From: B21-G16 sp003644825 [NCBI: Candidatus Zhuqueibacterota bacterium] | GTDB taxonomy: Bacteria; SM23-31; B21-G16 | DNA length: 7,217 bases | Direction: 5' to 3' | Assembly (NCBI GenBank): GCA_003644825.1 | Contig: QNDJ01000069.1 | Location: 1 to 7,217 of the forward strand | In this document: positions 1-7,217 of the stretch, in pieces | Layout: each line of letters begins with the position of its first letter | Numbering within the stretch: the first letter of the stretch is position 1 | The notes under the pieces: model-generated | Told to the model about the DNA's origin: nothing | Seen by the model: the letters and a program-made list of their open reading frames with translations, nothing else | Databases searched by the model: none | Translations under genes and position numbers: made by a program

Positions 1-131
1 GTATGAAAATTTAGATATGAAATATATAATAAACAAGGAATTTTTTAATTTACACGACAATTCAACATATTATTTTAAATATTGCCTAAGGGGGATAACT
101 TTCAATTAAAACACCCTTTATATTACCCGTT

Positions 132-1679
132 TTATAAATCCCTGCTATACCCCTGCTTCTTACATTTTTCCAATAGTCTCAATAATTTTTTCACAACATC
201 AGGATGTTTATCCCATAGATCGTTCTTTTCATAAGGGTCATTTTCCATATCATACAATTGACCCACTGAATTTAGTAAATCTTTATCTATTTTAAGGGGT
301 CTTGAACCTGGACCTTTTGTTCCCTGAATTAATTTCCATTTTCCCTGCCTTATTGCAAATACACCGCCGCCAGAGTGGAATATTCTCGCTTGAGAGGTGG
401 AATTCGGCACACTTTTACCCAGTAGAGCTGGAAGAATGTTAAAACTATCTTCAGCTTCATTTTTACGTAACCTTGCCCCTACAATTGCAGCAAAAGTAGC
501 AAACATATCAGTTAAACTGATTAATTCATCACACATAGTTGCCAGTTTAATTTTCCCGGGCCATCTTGCAATAAAAGGAACTCTATGACCGCCTTCCCAT
601 ATTTGTGCTTTGTAACCACGAAACTCACCGGCTGATTTATGACCATTTGCTCCTTTTCTGGGACCATTGTCACTTGTAAAAATAATCAATGTATTTTCAG
701 CTAAGTTATATTTGTCGAGAGTATCTAAAATCTGCCCCACACACCAATCAACAAGTACAACAAGATCTCCCCGTGGTCCTTCCTGACTTTTCCCTTTAAT
801 AAAATCGGGAACCAACCACGGTATATGTGGTGAAGAAAGCGCAAGATATAAAAAGAAAGGATTATCGGGGTCTTTTTGTAAATGGTTTTCTATAAATTTG
901 ATTGATTTTTTTGTAAAAACTGGATCAACATCTTCTTCAGACCAATCATCTGCCATAAGACCACGAACAAATCCAGGTAATTTATCATATTTTTTCGGGC
1001 TCATTCTTACAGGAATACTCACAGTCCTATTATTTTCAATGAAACAGTAAGGTGGGTCAGAAGTTGAACAACCGGCTGTTCCGAAAAAATAGTCAAAACC
1101 AAGCTCGATAGGTCCTCCACCTATGGGCCTGGTAAAATCAATGTGTTCTTCATTTTCTTTAAATACAGGTTCTTTCCATTTGTTGCCATCATCCTTAAGT
1201 TTATACCCTGATTTTGTAGGCCAGTTTAATCCTAAGTGCCATTTTCCGATACAGGCAGTATTGTATCCTTTATTTTTAAGGAGGTCAGCAATTGTTGTTC
1301 GTTCAGGTTCAATCAATGAGGTTTCATCATACCCAAGAAGTACTCCTCTTTTTAGACGGGTTCGCCAGCAATAACGCCCCGTCAAAAGACCATAACGGGT
1401 AGGGGTGCACAATGCCGCTGGGGTATGAGCATCAGTAAAACGAACACCCTCCTCAGCTAACCTATCTATATTCGGTGTTGGAATCATAGAATCAGAATTA
1501 TAACATCCTGCGTCTCCATAACCCATATCATCAGCCATAATAAAAACAATATTTGGTATGTTTGATTTATTTGAAGAACATTGAATATTATTTATACTGG
1601 ATAATAATGAGAGGGAACCCACTGATAAAACAGTAGAGCTTACCGCTTTTAAAAATTTTCTTCTGGTTTGATTTTCCAT
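132..1679 (-). CDS. Tat-exported family S1 type sulfatase (arylsulfatase-like)
   Basis: This 515-residue protein should hydrolyse sulfate esters, probably in the periplasm or at the cell surface. The N-terminus reads TRRKFLK at residues 5-11, a twin-arginine motif, followed by a short hydrophobic stretch to about residue 28, so export in folded form is likely. The alkaline-phosphatase-like fold carries the family's active-site set: metal-binding Asp50-Asp51, the formylglycine motif C-T-P-T-R with Cys91 as the residue to be oxidised and Arg95, Lys146 and His148 in GKWHLG, His285 in SPH, Asp337-Asn338 in SDNGP, and Lys357. The length is normal and the frame is intact. The ATG start is supported by the signal peptide directly after it; upstream is only a weak purine stretch (GGGATAAAAG). 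Cys34 is not in a convincing lipobox. The substrate cannot be told from sequence alone. No maturase gene (anSME or FGE) lies in the window. Sulfatase identity is firm. Confidence 0.95.
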   Translation of the reverse strand: MENQTRRKFLKAVSSTVLSVGSLSLLSSINNIQCSSNKSNIPNIVFIMADDMGYGDAGCYNSDSMIPTPNIDRLAEEGVRFTDAHTPAALCTPTRYGLLTGRYCWRTRLKRGVLLGYDETSLIEPERTTIADLLKNKGYNTACIGKWHLGLNWPTKSGYKLKDDGNKWKEPVFKENEEHIDFTRPIGGGPIELGFDYFFGTAGCSTSDPPYCFIENNRTVSIPVRMSPKKYDKLPGFVRGLMADDWSEEDVDPVFTKKSIKFIENHLQKDPDNPFFLYLALSSPHIPWLVPDFIKGKSQEGPRGDLVVLVDWCVGQILDTLDKYNLAENTLIIFTSDNGPRKGANGHKSAGEFRGYKAQIWEGGHRVPFIARWPGKIKLATMCDELISLTDMFATFAAIVGARLRKNEAEDSFNILPALLGKSVPNSTSQARIFHSGGGVFAIRQGKWKLIQGTKGPGSRPLKIDKDLLNSVGQLYDMENDPYEKNDLWDKHPDVVKKLLRLLEKCKKQGYSRDL

Positions 1680-1704
1680 CTTTTATCCCGAAAAAAATCC
1701 TTAA

Positions 1705-1710
1705 ATTATA
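1705..1710 (-). promoter_or_regulatory. possible -10 element for the sulfatase gene
   Basis: Read on the minus strand this is a perfect TATAAT, ending 25 nt before the sulfatase ATG, which would give a leader of roughly 18 nt. No good -35 hexamer is found 16-18 nt upstream, and the region is so AT-rich that a chance match is quite possible. Confidence 0.25.
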
Positions 1711-1923
1711 TATTTGTTATTATTTAAAATAGACATTACAAAAATCAATTTTTGAACTACGGTCAGAATGTGTTCTTTAATTGTTGATAAATTTATTTTA
1801 TAATTCTAAAAATTGCAAGAAAAAAATATTGGAAATCAGTACATCACAATAACTTAACGCTCAGGATAACATAAAACAGAAACAAAAGAAATAAATATTT
1901 TTCCTGTTGAATTAAAGGAAATT

Positions 1924-1949
1924 TTTATTTAAATTATTATATAAATAAA
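1924..1949. repeat. 8-bp AT-only inverted repeat upstream of carA
   Basis: TTTATTTA at 1924-1931 is matched exactly by its reverse complement TAAATAAA at 1942-1949 across a 10-nt spacer. It lies about 30 nt upstream of the candidate carA -35 hexamer, where an operator or UP-like element could sit. All pairs are A-T and the background is AT-rich, so it may be chance. Confidence 0.3.
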
Positions 1950-1979
1950 GAGAATAATAATATTTAATTGTAAAAAAAA

Positions 1980-2008
1980 TTGATAAAATCTTTACTCATT
2001 GTTATAAG
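1980..2008 (+). promoter_or_regulatory. candidate carAB promoter, sigma70-like
   Basis: TTGATA at 1980-1985 and TATAAG at 2003-2008 are separated by exactly 17 nt, each one mismatch from the classical hexamers. A start about 7 nt downstream would fall near 2015, at the foot of the hairpin that begins at 2017. If this is the carAB promoter, the mRNA would begin with that hairpin and its U run. It is the best promoter match I found on this strand in the spacer, but the lineage's promoter consensus is unknown. Confidence 0.45.
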
Positions 2009-2016
2009 GTTTGTGG

Positions 2017-2045
2017 AAACCCTCCATTAAGGAGGGTTTTTTTTT
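2017..2045 (+). terminator. Rho-independent terminator-like hairpin ahead of carA (possible attenuator)
   Basis: AAACCCTCC (2017-2025) pairs perfectly with GGAGGGTTT (2031-2039) across a 5-nt loop, ATTAA, giving a 9-bp stem with a GC-rich core. Nine consecutive T residues (2037-2045) follow, partly within the stem's 3' arm. This is the textbook form of an intrinsic terminator for plus-strand transcription. No plus-strand gene lies upstream for it to serve, and carA starts 23 nt later, so there is hardly room for a promoter between them. It therefore acts as an attenuator, as a 5' hairpin of the carAB mRNA, or is left over from a lost upstream gene. I saw no clear alternative antiterminator fold. 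Confidence 0.8.
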
Positions 2046-2068
2046 ATCTGAACTATAGGTTAAAAATT

Positions 2069-3202
2069 ATGAAGGCAATATTACTTCTTGAAGATGGAAA
2101 GTTCTTTATGGGTGAATCTTTTGGTGCTTTTGGGGAAACTACTGGTGAAGTTGTATTTAATACTGCAATGACAGGTTATCAGGAAATACTTACTGACCCT
2201 TCTTACAATGGACAGATTGTAACTATGACTTATCCCCAGATTGGTAATTATGGTATTAACGACGAGGATATTGAATCAAGAAGCATTTTCGTTGAGGGAT
2301 TTATCGTGAAAGAAGGCAGCCCGATTGTAAGCAACTGGAGAGCTAAAAAAAGTCTCGATGAATATTTAAAAGAAAAAGGAATTGTAGGTATTCAGAGAAT
2401 TGATACAAGGGAATTGACACGGCATATAAGAAATTATGGCGCAAAAAAGGGAATAATTTCTACTGGTGATTTCTCCATAGACAGCCTGACCCATAAACTG
2501 AGTAATGCCCCCGATATTGTAGGTAAAGACCTTGTTAGAGAAGTTACAACTGATACCCCCTTATACTGGTTTCAGAATTCAATAAGAAGAGAATTTGAAG
2601 AAAGTCAGCTCGAATTAGGGTTCAATGTAAATAACCATTATAGAGTAGCTGTTTATGATTTAGGTGTAAAGTATAATATTTTAAGAGAACTGGAAAAACA
2701 TGGGTGTTTTCTTAGATTATTTCCAGCATCTACACCTTACGATAAAATCCTTGAATGGAAACCTGATGGAATTTTTCTAAGCAATGGTCCAGGGGACCCC
2801 GAAGCTCTGGAGTATATTATAGCAAATGTAAAACAACTTTTAGGAAAATTGCCAATATTTGGTATTTGTCTTGGACATCAGATTATTGGTTTAGCCCTTG
2901 GTGGAAAAACCTTCAAACTTAAGTTCGGTCATCATGGGGCTAATCACCCCGTTAAGAATCTATTAACCGGAAAAATTGAGATTACATCACAAAATCATGG
3001 ATTTGCAGTTGACCCGGATTCACTTGATAAAAACAACATTAAAATTACACATATAAACCTTAACGATTACACCGTTGAAGGGTTTGAACATAAACATTTA
3101 CCTTTATTTTCTGTACAGTATCATCCAGAAGCATCACCAGGACCTCATGATAGTAAATACCTGTTTAATAAATTTATAGCCTTGATGAAAAATAGAGGAT
3201 AA
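2069..3202 (+). CDS. carA: carbamoyl-phosphate synthase small (glutaminase) subunit
   Basis: CarA hydrolyses glutamine and channels the ammonia to CarB for carbamoyl phosphate synthesis, the shared first step of pyrimidine and arginine biosynthesis in the cytoplasm. At 377 residues it matches the usual length (E. coli about 382). The N-terminal CarA-specific domain (about 1-150) contains the conserved [11 protein letters not shown] stretch at 36-46. The class I glutamine amidotransferase domain (about 190-375) shows SNGPGDP at 238-244, the nucleophile Cys267 in [18 protein letters not shown] at 285-295, and the catalytic pair His352 and Glu354 in [11 protein letters not shown]. The triad is complete, so the enzyme should be active. 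The start [10 protein letters not shown] is typical of the family. The ribosome site is weak, with only AGG at 2057-2059 before the ATG. carB follows after 2 nt, so the two subunits are certainly co-transcribed. The terminator-like hairpin just upstream suggests control at the transcription level. Confidence 0.97.
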   Translation: MKAILLLEDGKFFMGESFGAFGETTGEVVFNTAMTGYQEILTDPSYNGQIVTMTYPQIGNYGINDEDIESRSIFVEGFIVKEGSPIVSNWRAKKSLDEYLKEKGIVGIQRIDTRELTRHIRNYGAKKGIISTGDFSIDSLTHKLSNAPDIVGKDLVREVTTDTPLYWFQNSIRREFEESQLELGFNVNNHYRVAVYDLGVKYNILRELEKHGCFLRLFPASTPYDKILEWKPDGIFLSNGPGDPEALEYIIANVKQLLGKLPIFGICLGHQIIGLALGGKTFKLKFGHHGANHPVKNLLTGKIEITSQNHGFAVDPDSLDKNNIKITHINLNDYTVEGFEHKHLPLFSVQYHPEASPGPHDSKYLFNKFIALMKNRG

Positions 3203-3204
3203 TA

Positions 3205-6200
3205 ATGCCAAGAAGAAGAGATTTAGAAAAGATTTTAATTATAGGTTCCGGTCCTATAATTATTGGACAGGCGTGTGAATTTGACTATTCCGGTACCCAG
3301 GCATGCAAAGCTCTGAAAGAAGAAGGATTTTACATTATACTCGTTAATAGTAATCCAGCAACAATAATGACTGACCCGGAATTTGCAGATAGAACTTACA
3401 TAGAACCTCTTGTCTCTGAAACAATAGAAAAAGTAATTAAAAAGGAAAAACCGGATGCACTTCTTCCAACTCTTGGAGGGCAAACAAGTCTTAACCTTGC
3501 TGTAGAATTACACAACAAAGGTATTCTTGACAAATACAATATCGAATTGATAGGATCAAAAATAGAATCGATTAAAATGGCTGAAGATAGAGAATTATTT
3601 CTAAATGCAATGAAAGAAATAAATCTTGAAATGCCAGGCGGTGGGTTTGCTACAGATATCGAATCTGCAAAAAAAATAGCCCTTGAAATCGGTTTCCCAC
3701 TGATTATACGTCCATCTTTTACTCTTGGAGGCACAGGTGGAAATGTCATAAACAATATGGATGAATTTTATGAAGGAGCAAGATGGGGACTTCAATCAAG
3801 CCCTATAAATGAAATTCTAATCGAAGAATCTCTCATCGGATGGAAAGAATTTGAACTGGAGGTTATGAGAGATAAAAAAGATAACTTTGTAATAGTATGT
3901 TCTATAGAAAATTTTGACCCTATGGGTATACATACAGGAGATAGCATAACAGTAGCACCTGCTCAAACACTGACCGACAAAGAATACCAGAAAATGAGAA
4001 ATGCAGCAAAATCAATAATCAATAAAATAGGTGTGGAAACAGGCGGTGCAAATATCCAGTTTGCTGTTCATCCTGATACCGGGAGAATGGTGGTTATTGA
4101 AATGAATCCAAGGGTGTCCCGGAGCTCTGCTCTTGCTTCAAAAGCTACTGGATTTCCTATTGCTAAAATAGCCGCAAAACTCTCTGTTGGATATACACTG
4201 GATGAAATTCCTAATGATATAACTCAGAAAACACCTGCCTGTTTTGAGCCTTCTATTGACTATGTTGTTGTAAAAATTCCAAGATGGGATTTTGAAAAAT
4301 TTCCTGATTCTGATAAAACTTTGAACACTCAGATGAAATCTGTTGGTGAAGCTATGGCAATAGGAAGAACTTTCAAAGAAGCATTCCAGAAGGCTATAAG
4401 GTCTCTTGAAATTAACCGTTTTGGATTTGGAGCTGACGGAAATGAAGTCATTGACGATTTTTTCATAAGTGAGGAAAATCTTATTTCAGTACTCAGTAAA
4501 ATAAGATACAAATTTCCAGAAAATATTTTTCTTCTTCATTATGCATTAAAATCAGGAATAGATGTAGAACAACTATACAAAATTACAAAAATTGATAGAT
4601 GGTTTCTTGAAAATCTCAGAAAACTCCTTGTTATAGAAAATGAAATACTTTATGATGCAGAAATGAGAAAAACATTTGTGTCAGAAAATATAAGAAAAGC
4701 AAAGGAAAATGGTTTCAGCGATAAACAGCTTGCATTTTTATGGGATACAGATGAAGAATCTATAAGAGATAAAAGAAAGAGTTTAGGTATTTATCCTGTA
4801 TTTAAAACAGTGGACACCTGTGCGGCTGAATTCGAGGCTAAAACCCCTTATTACTATTCAACTTATGATGGAGAAAATGAGGCTGTAAGGTCAAATAGGA
4901 AAAAAGTAATTATTCTTGGAAGTGGTCCCAATAGAATCGGTCAGGGAATTGAATTTGACTACTGTTGTGTTCATGGTATTTTAGCGTTAAAAGAACTCGG
5001 ATATGAAGCAATAATGATAAATAGTAATCCTGAAACTGTAAGCACAGATTATGATATTGCAGATAAATTATATTTTGAACCTCTAACCCTTGAAGATGTA
5101 CTGAATGTAGTGGAGTTTGAAAACCCCGATGGTGTAATAGTTCAGTTCGGTGGTCAAACACCATTAAAACTGGCCATTCCACTCGAAAAACATGGAGTAA
5201 ACATTCTTGGAACATCTTCTGATAGCATTGACCTGGCTGAAGATAGAATGAGATTCAGCACCCTGCTTAAATCTCTTGGTCTGAGGTTTCCTGAATATGG
5301 AATAGCTTATTCACCTGAAAAAGCAGAGTTAATCGCTGAAAGGATAGGGTTTCCTGTTCTTGTCAGACCCTCTTATGTTCTTGGTGGCAGAGCTATGGAA
5401 ATTATCTATGATAGAGAATCTTTAAGAAGTTATATTAAATCTGCTATAGAAGTTTCACCAGATTACCCCATTTTGATTGACAAATTTCTTAATGATGCCT
5501 ATGAGTTTGATGTAGACGCTATTTCAGATGGGGAATATACAGTTATCGGAGCTATTATGCAGCATATAGAAAAAGCCGGAATTCATTCAGGTGATAGCAC
5601 AGCGGTAATTCCACCCTTCAGCATAAATAAAAAGATTATAGATGAATTAAAAACCTATACTTACACCATCGCAAAAGCATTAAAAATTAAAGGGTTATTA
5701 AATATTCAATATGCGGTAAAAGATAATAAAGTTTACGTTCTCGAAGCAAATCCAAGAGCTTCAAGAACTATTCCTTTTGTAAGCAAAACAATAGGATATC
5801 CTCTGGCAAAAATTGCTACTAAAATAATGATGGGAAAAAAACTGAAAGATTGTGATTTCACAGAAGAAGTAGAGATTCAGCATGTTTCGATTAAAGAACC
5901 TGTTTTTCCATTTAATAAATTTTCAAATCCAGATATATTCCTGAGACCGGAAATGAGGTCTACTGGAGAGGTTATGGGTATTTCTGATAATTTTGGAACA
6001 GCAATTATTAAGGCAAATATTGCAACAGGTATAAATATTCCTTTAAAAGGTAATGTTCTCATAAGTGTAAATGACAACGATAAGTTACAGGCTCTTAATG
6101 TAGCAAGAAGTTTTAAAATGCTCGGGTTTAAAATTATTGCTACAAAAGGAACAAAAGAATTTTTTGACAAAAATGGAATCAAAGCTGAAATGGTTTTCAA

Positions 6201-6480
6201 AGTAAAAGAAAATAGACCTAATATCGTTGACCTGATAAAAGATGGCAAAATAAATTTAATTATTAATACTCCCCTCGGTAAAGCATCCATCTACGATGAA
6301 TATGCAATTGGCAGAAGCGCGATAAAATACAACATACCTTGTATAACCACAATAGCTGGAGCCGAAGCAATAGTAAAAGGAATTAAAACAATAGTTTCAA
6401 AAAAAGATTACTCTGTTAAATGCCTTCAGGAATATTTTAAACCTGAAATCAAATTTTTCAAATCTTCAATTGAAAATTAG
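3205..6480 (+). CDS. carB: carbamoyl-phosphate synthase large subunit
   Basis: CarB uses two ATP, bicarbonate and the ammonia from CarA to make carbamoyl phosphate. The 1091 residues contain the full duplicated structure. The first ATP-grasp half (about 1-400) has Arg129, Arg169, Glu215, Gln285, Glu299, Asn301 and Arg303 at the same numbers as in E. coli. The oligomerisation domain spans about 401-550. The second ATP-grasp half (about 565-935) has Arg681, Arg721, Gln835, Glu847 and Asn849, offset by six from E. coli. The C-terminal allosteric MGS-like domain covers about 945-1091. Counterparts of the E. coli ornithine ligands are present (Glu789, Asp797, Glu898, Thr1048). In the nucleotide effector site Lys960, Thr980, Thr983, Lys999 and Asn1021 align, but Pro1023 stands where E. 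coli has Thr1017. The tail runs about 12 residues past the E. coli end. The start is set by AGAGGA at 3194-3199, inside the end of carA, 5 nt before the ATG. The reading frame is intact. Confidence 0.98.
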   Translation: MPRRRDLEKILIIGSGPIIIGQACEFDYSGTQACKALKEEGFYIILVNSNPATIMTDPEFADRTYIEPLVSETIEKVIKKEKPDALLPTLGGQTSLNLAVELHNKGILDKYNIELIGSKIESIKMAEDRELFLNAMKEINLEMPGGGFATDIESAKKIALEIGFPLIIRPSFTLGGTGGNVINNMDEFYEGARWGLQSSPINEILIEESLIGWKEFELEVMRDKKDNFVIVCSIENFDPMGIHTGDSITVAPAQTLTDKEYQKMRNAAKSIINKIGVETGGANIQFAVHPDTGRMVVIEMNPRVSRSSALASKATGFPIAKIAAKLSVGYTLDEIPNDITQKTPACFEPSIDYVVVKIPRWDFEKFPDSDKTLNTQMKSVGEAMAIGRTFKEAFQKAIRSLEINRFGFGADGNEVIDDFFISEENLISVLSKIRYKFPENIFLLHYALKSGIDVEQLYKITKIDRWFLENLRKLLVIENEILYDAEMRKTFVSENIRKAKENGFSDKQLAFLWDTDEESIRDKRKSLGIYPVFKTVDTCAAEFEAKTPYYYSTYDGENEAVRSNRKKVIILGSGPNRIGQGIEFDYCCVHGILALKELGYEAIMINSNPETVSTDYDIADKLYFEPLTLEDVLNVVEFENPDGVIVQFGGQTPLKLAIPLEKHGVNILGTSSDSIDLAEDRMRFSTLLKSLGLRFPEYGIAYSPEKAELIAERIGFPVLVRPSYVLGGRAMEIIYDRESLRSYIKSAIEVSPDYPILIDKFLNDAYEFDVDAISDGEYTVIGAIMQHIEKAGIHSGDSTAVIPPFSINKKIIDELKTYTYTIAKALKIKGLLNIQYAVKDNKVYVLEANPRASRTIPFVSKTIGYPLAKIATKIMMGKKLKDCDFTEEVEIQHVSIKEPVFPFNKFSNPDIFLRPEMRSTGEVMGISDNFGTAIIKANIATGINIPLKGNVLISVNDNDKLQALNVARSFKMLGFKIIATKGTKEFFDKNGIKAEMVFKVKENRPNIVDLIKDGKINLIINTPLGKASIYDEYAIGRSAIKYNIPCITTIAGAEAIVKGIKTIVSKKDYSVKCLQEYFKPEIKFFKSSIEN

Positions 6481-6499
6481 TTTGACCGTTATTATATTA
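6470..6499 (+). promoter_or_regulatory. weak candidate promoter for mutL overlapping the carB end
   Basis: TTGAAA (6470-6475) and TATATT (6494-6499) are 18 nt apart. A start near 6506 would give an almost leaderless mutL mRNA, which would fit the absence of a Shine-Dalgarno site before mutL. In AT-rich DNA such matches are common, so read-through from carAB is at least as likely. Confidence 0.2.
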
Positions 6500-6508
6500 C
6501 AGATTGAA

Positions 6509-7217
6509 ATGAAATCAAAAATAAAAATTTTACCCGAAACCGTAATAAACAGGATAGCTGCAGGAGAAGTTATAGAAAGGCCCGCTTCTGTTGTAAAAGA
6601 ATTAATGGAAAATTCCATAGATGCAGGAAGTAGAAATATTGAAGTCAGGTTCAAAAATGGCGGAAAAGAACTCATATATGTGATAGATGATGGAACAGGA
6701 ATGTCCGAAGAAGATGCTATTCTCTGTTTTGAAAGACATTCAACAAGCAAGGTATTCAAATTCGAAGACCTTGAGAAAATAAATACATTTGGTTTCAGAG
6801 GAGAAGCTCTTTCAAGTATTGCATCAGTAAGTATTGTTGAACTAAAAACAAAAATAAAAGAAGAAAAAGAAGGAACATACATAAGAATATCCGGTGGAAA
6901 ACAGGAAGAAATAAAAAAAATACCCTGGAATATAGGAACCTCTGTTTCAGTAAAAAACATTTTTTTCAATGTCCCGGGTAGAAGAAAATTCCTTAAAAGT
7001 AATTTATCTGAATCAAGACATATTTACTCCATTTTTAAAAAAATATCCCTTGCGAACACTTACATCACCTTCCTCCTATTTAACGATGATAAAATTGTAT
7101 GGAAACTCAGAGAAGACTCCTTAGAGAATAGACTTGTTGAACTATACAATGAAGAAATTTTAACAAATAGCCTTAAAATTGATAATGAATTTAATGATTT
7201 AAAATTGTATGGATATA
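6509..7217 (+). CDS. mutL: DNA mismatch repair protein MutL, N-terminal part (cut by the window edge)
   Basis: MutL couples mismatch recognition by MutS to strand incision and removal, using an ATPase of the GHKL type. The 236 visible codons cover the ATPase domain and the start of the transducer domain. The GHKL motifs are clear: AAGEVIERPASVVKELMENS at 17-36, with catalytic Glu31 and Mg-binding Asn35 equivalent to E. coli Glu29 and Asn33; DDGTGM at 60-65 with nucleotide-binding Asp60; and GFRGEALSSI at 95-104. NIFFNVPGRRKFLK at 150-163 is also a family signature. The ATG start matches the family's N-terminus, but I see no Shine-Dalgarno sequence before it. The gene begins 28 nt after the carB stop and is likely read from the same transcript, although its pathway is unrelated. 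The C-terminal dimerisation domain, and so the presence or absence of the endonuclease motif, lies outside the window. Confidence 0.97.
   Translation, partial: MKSKIKILPETVINRIAAGEVIERPASVVKELMENSIDAGSRNIEVRFKNGGKELIYVIDDGTGMSEEDAILCFERHSTSKVFKFEDLEKINTFGFRGEALSSIASVSIVELKTKIKEEKEGTYIRISGGKQEEIKKIPWNIGTSVSVKNIFFNVPGRRKFLKSNLSESRHIYSIFKKISLANTYITFLLFNDDKIVWKLREDSLENRLVELYNEEILTNSLKIDNEFNDLKLYGY

Larger units (their letters stand above)
1680..2068. other. divergent intergenic region between the sulfatase and carA
   Basis: These 389 bases separate two genes transcribed away from each other, so promoters for both directions should lie here. I found no coding region in it. The sequence is very AT-rich apart from the GC-containing hairpin at 2017-2039. 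It holds -10-like hexamers (minus strand 1705-1710; plus strand TATAAT at 1799-1804 with only a weak TTTAAT 17 nt upstream), an AT-only inverted repeat at 1924-1949, a better promoter match at 1980-2008, and the terminator-like hairpin just before carA. Confidence 0.8.

Noticed and set aside
73-120. Possible terminator for the sulfatase: an AAGGG-type run facing CCCTT-type bases downstream of its stop
   Set aside because: The stem is only about 5 bp with a loop of more than 20 nt and no T run on the minus strand.
1577-1600. Lipoprotein cleavage site at Cys34 of the sulfatase
   Set aside because: The residues before it are N-I-Q, which do not fit the lipobox; a small residue is expected at -1.
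2003-2013. Bacteroidetes-type -7 promoter element (TA, two bases, TTTG)
   Set aside because: The spacing is three bases instead of two, so it does not match; the sigma70-like hexamers at 1980-2008 fit better.
1680-2045. Structured non-coding RNA or riboswitch in the spacer before carA
   Set aside because: Apart from the terminator hairpin the region is AT-rich without clear helices or conserved riboswitch motifs that I recognise.
2029-2071. AAGGAGG inside the hairpin as a Shine-Dalgarno site for carA or for a leader peptide
   Set aside because: It lies 33 nt before the carA ATG, too far, and no ATG, GTG or TTG follows at a usable distance. It is better explained as the 3' arm of the terminator stem.
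5877-6969. Long open frames on the minus strand opposite carB and mutL
   Set aside because: They are antisense to strongly conserved proteins, and their translations show no recognisable motifs.

Overview
The window is AT-rich bacterial chromosome with one complete minus-strand gene on the left, two complete plus-strand genes in the middle, and one gene cut off by the right edge. The base composition, a Cys-type sulfatase with a twin-arginine signal, and mostly weak Shine-Dalgarno sites fit a Bacteroidota-like or related uncultured lineage. This placement is inference only, because no rRNA or other phylogenetic marker is present.

Layout: positions 1-131 are AT-rich with no supported gene or terminator. 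A family S1 type sulfatase, probably exported by Tat, occupies 132-1679 on the minus strand. A 389-bp divergent spacer (1680-2068) follows. It holds a strong Rho-independent terminator-like hairpin (2017-2045) only 23 nt before the carA start codon, preceded at once by a sigma70-like promoter match (1980-2008). carA (2069-3202) and carB (3205-6480) are separated by 2 nt and encode the two subunits of glutamine-dependent carbamoyl-phosphate synthetase. Catalytic residues in both appear intact. Twenty-eight nt after carB, the DNA mismatch repair gene mutL starts at 6509 and runs off the right edge.

Function: CarA hydrolyses glutamine and passes ammonia to CarB, which makes carbamoyl phosphate for pyrimidine and arginine synthesis. 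mutL is probably co-transcribed from carAB but unrelated in pathway. The sulfatase is a catabolic or scavenging enzyme transcribed away from this cluster, with no sulfatase-maturing enzyme, transporter or glycan-utilisation genes in view.

I do not see a new biological system here. The point most worth following is the terminator placed between any possible carAB promoter and carA. It suggests either transcription attenuation or 5'-hairpin control of pyrimidine/arginine precursor synthesis, or a terminator left behind by a past rearrangement that brought in the sulfatase.
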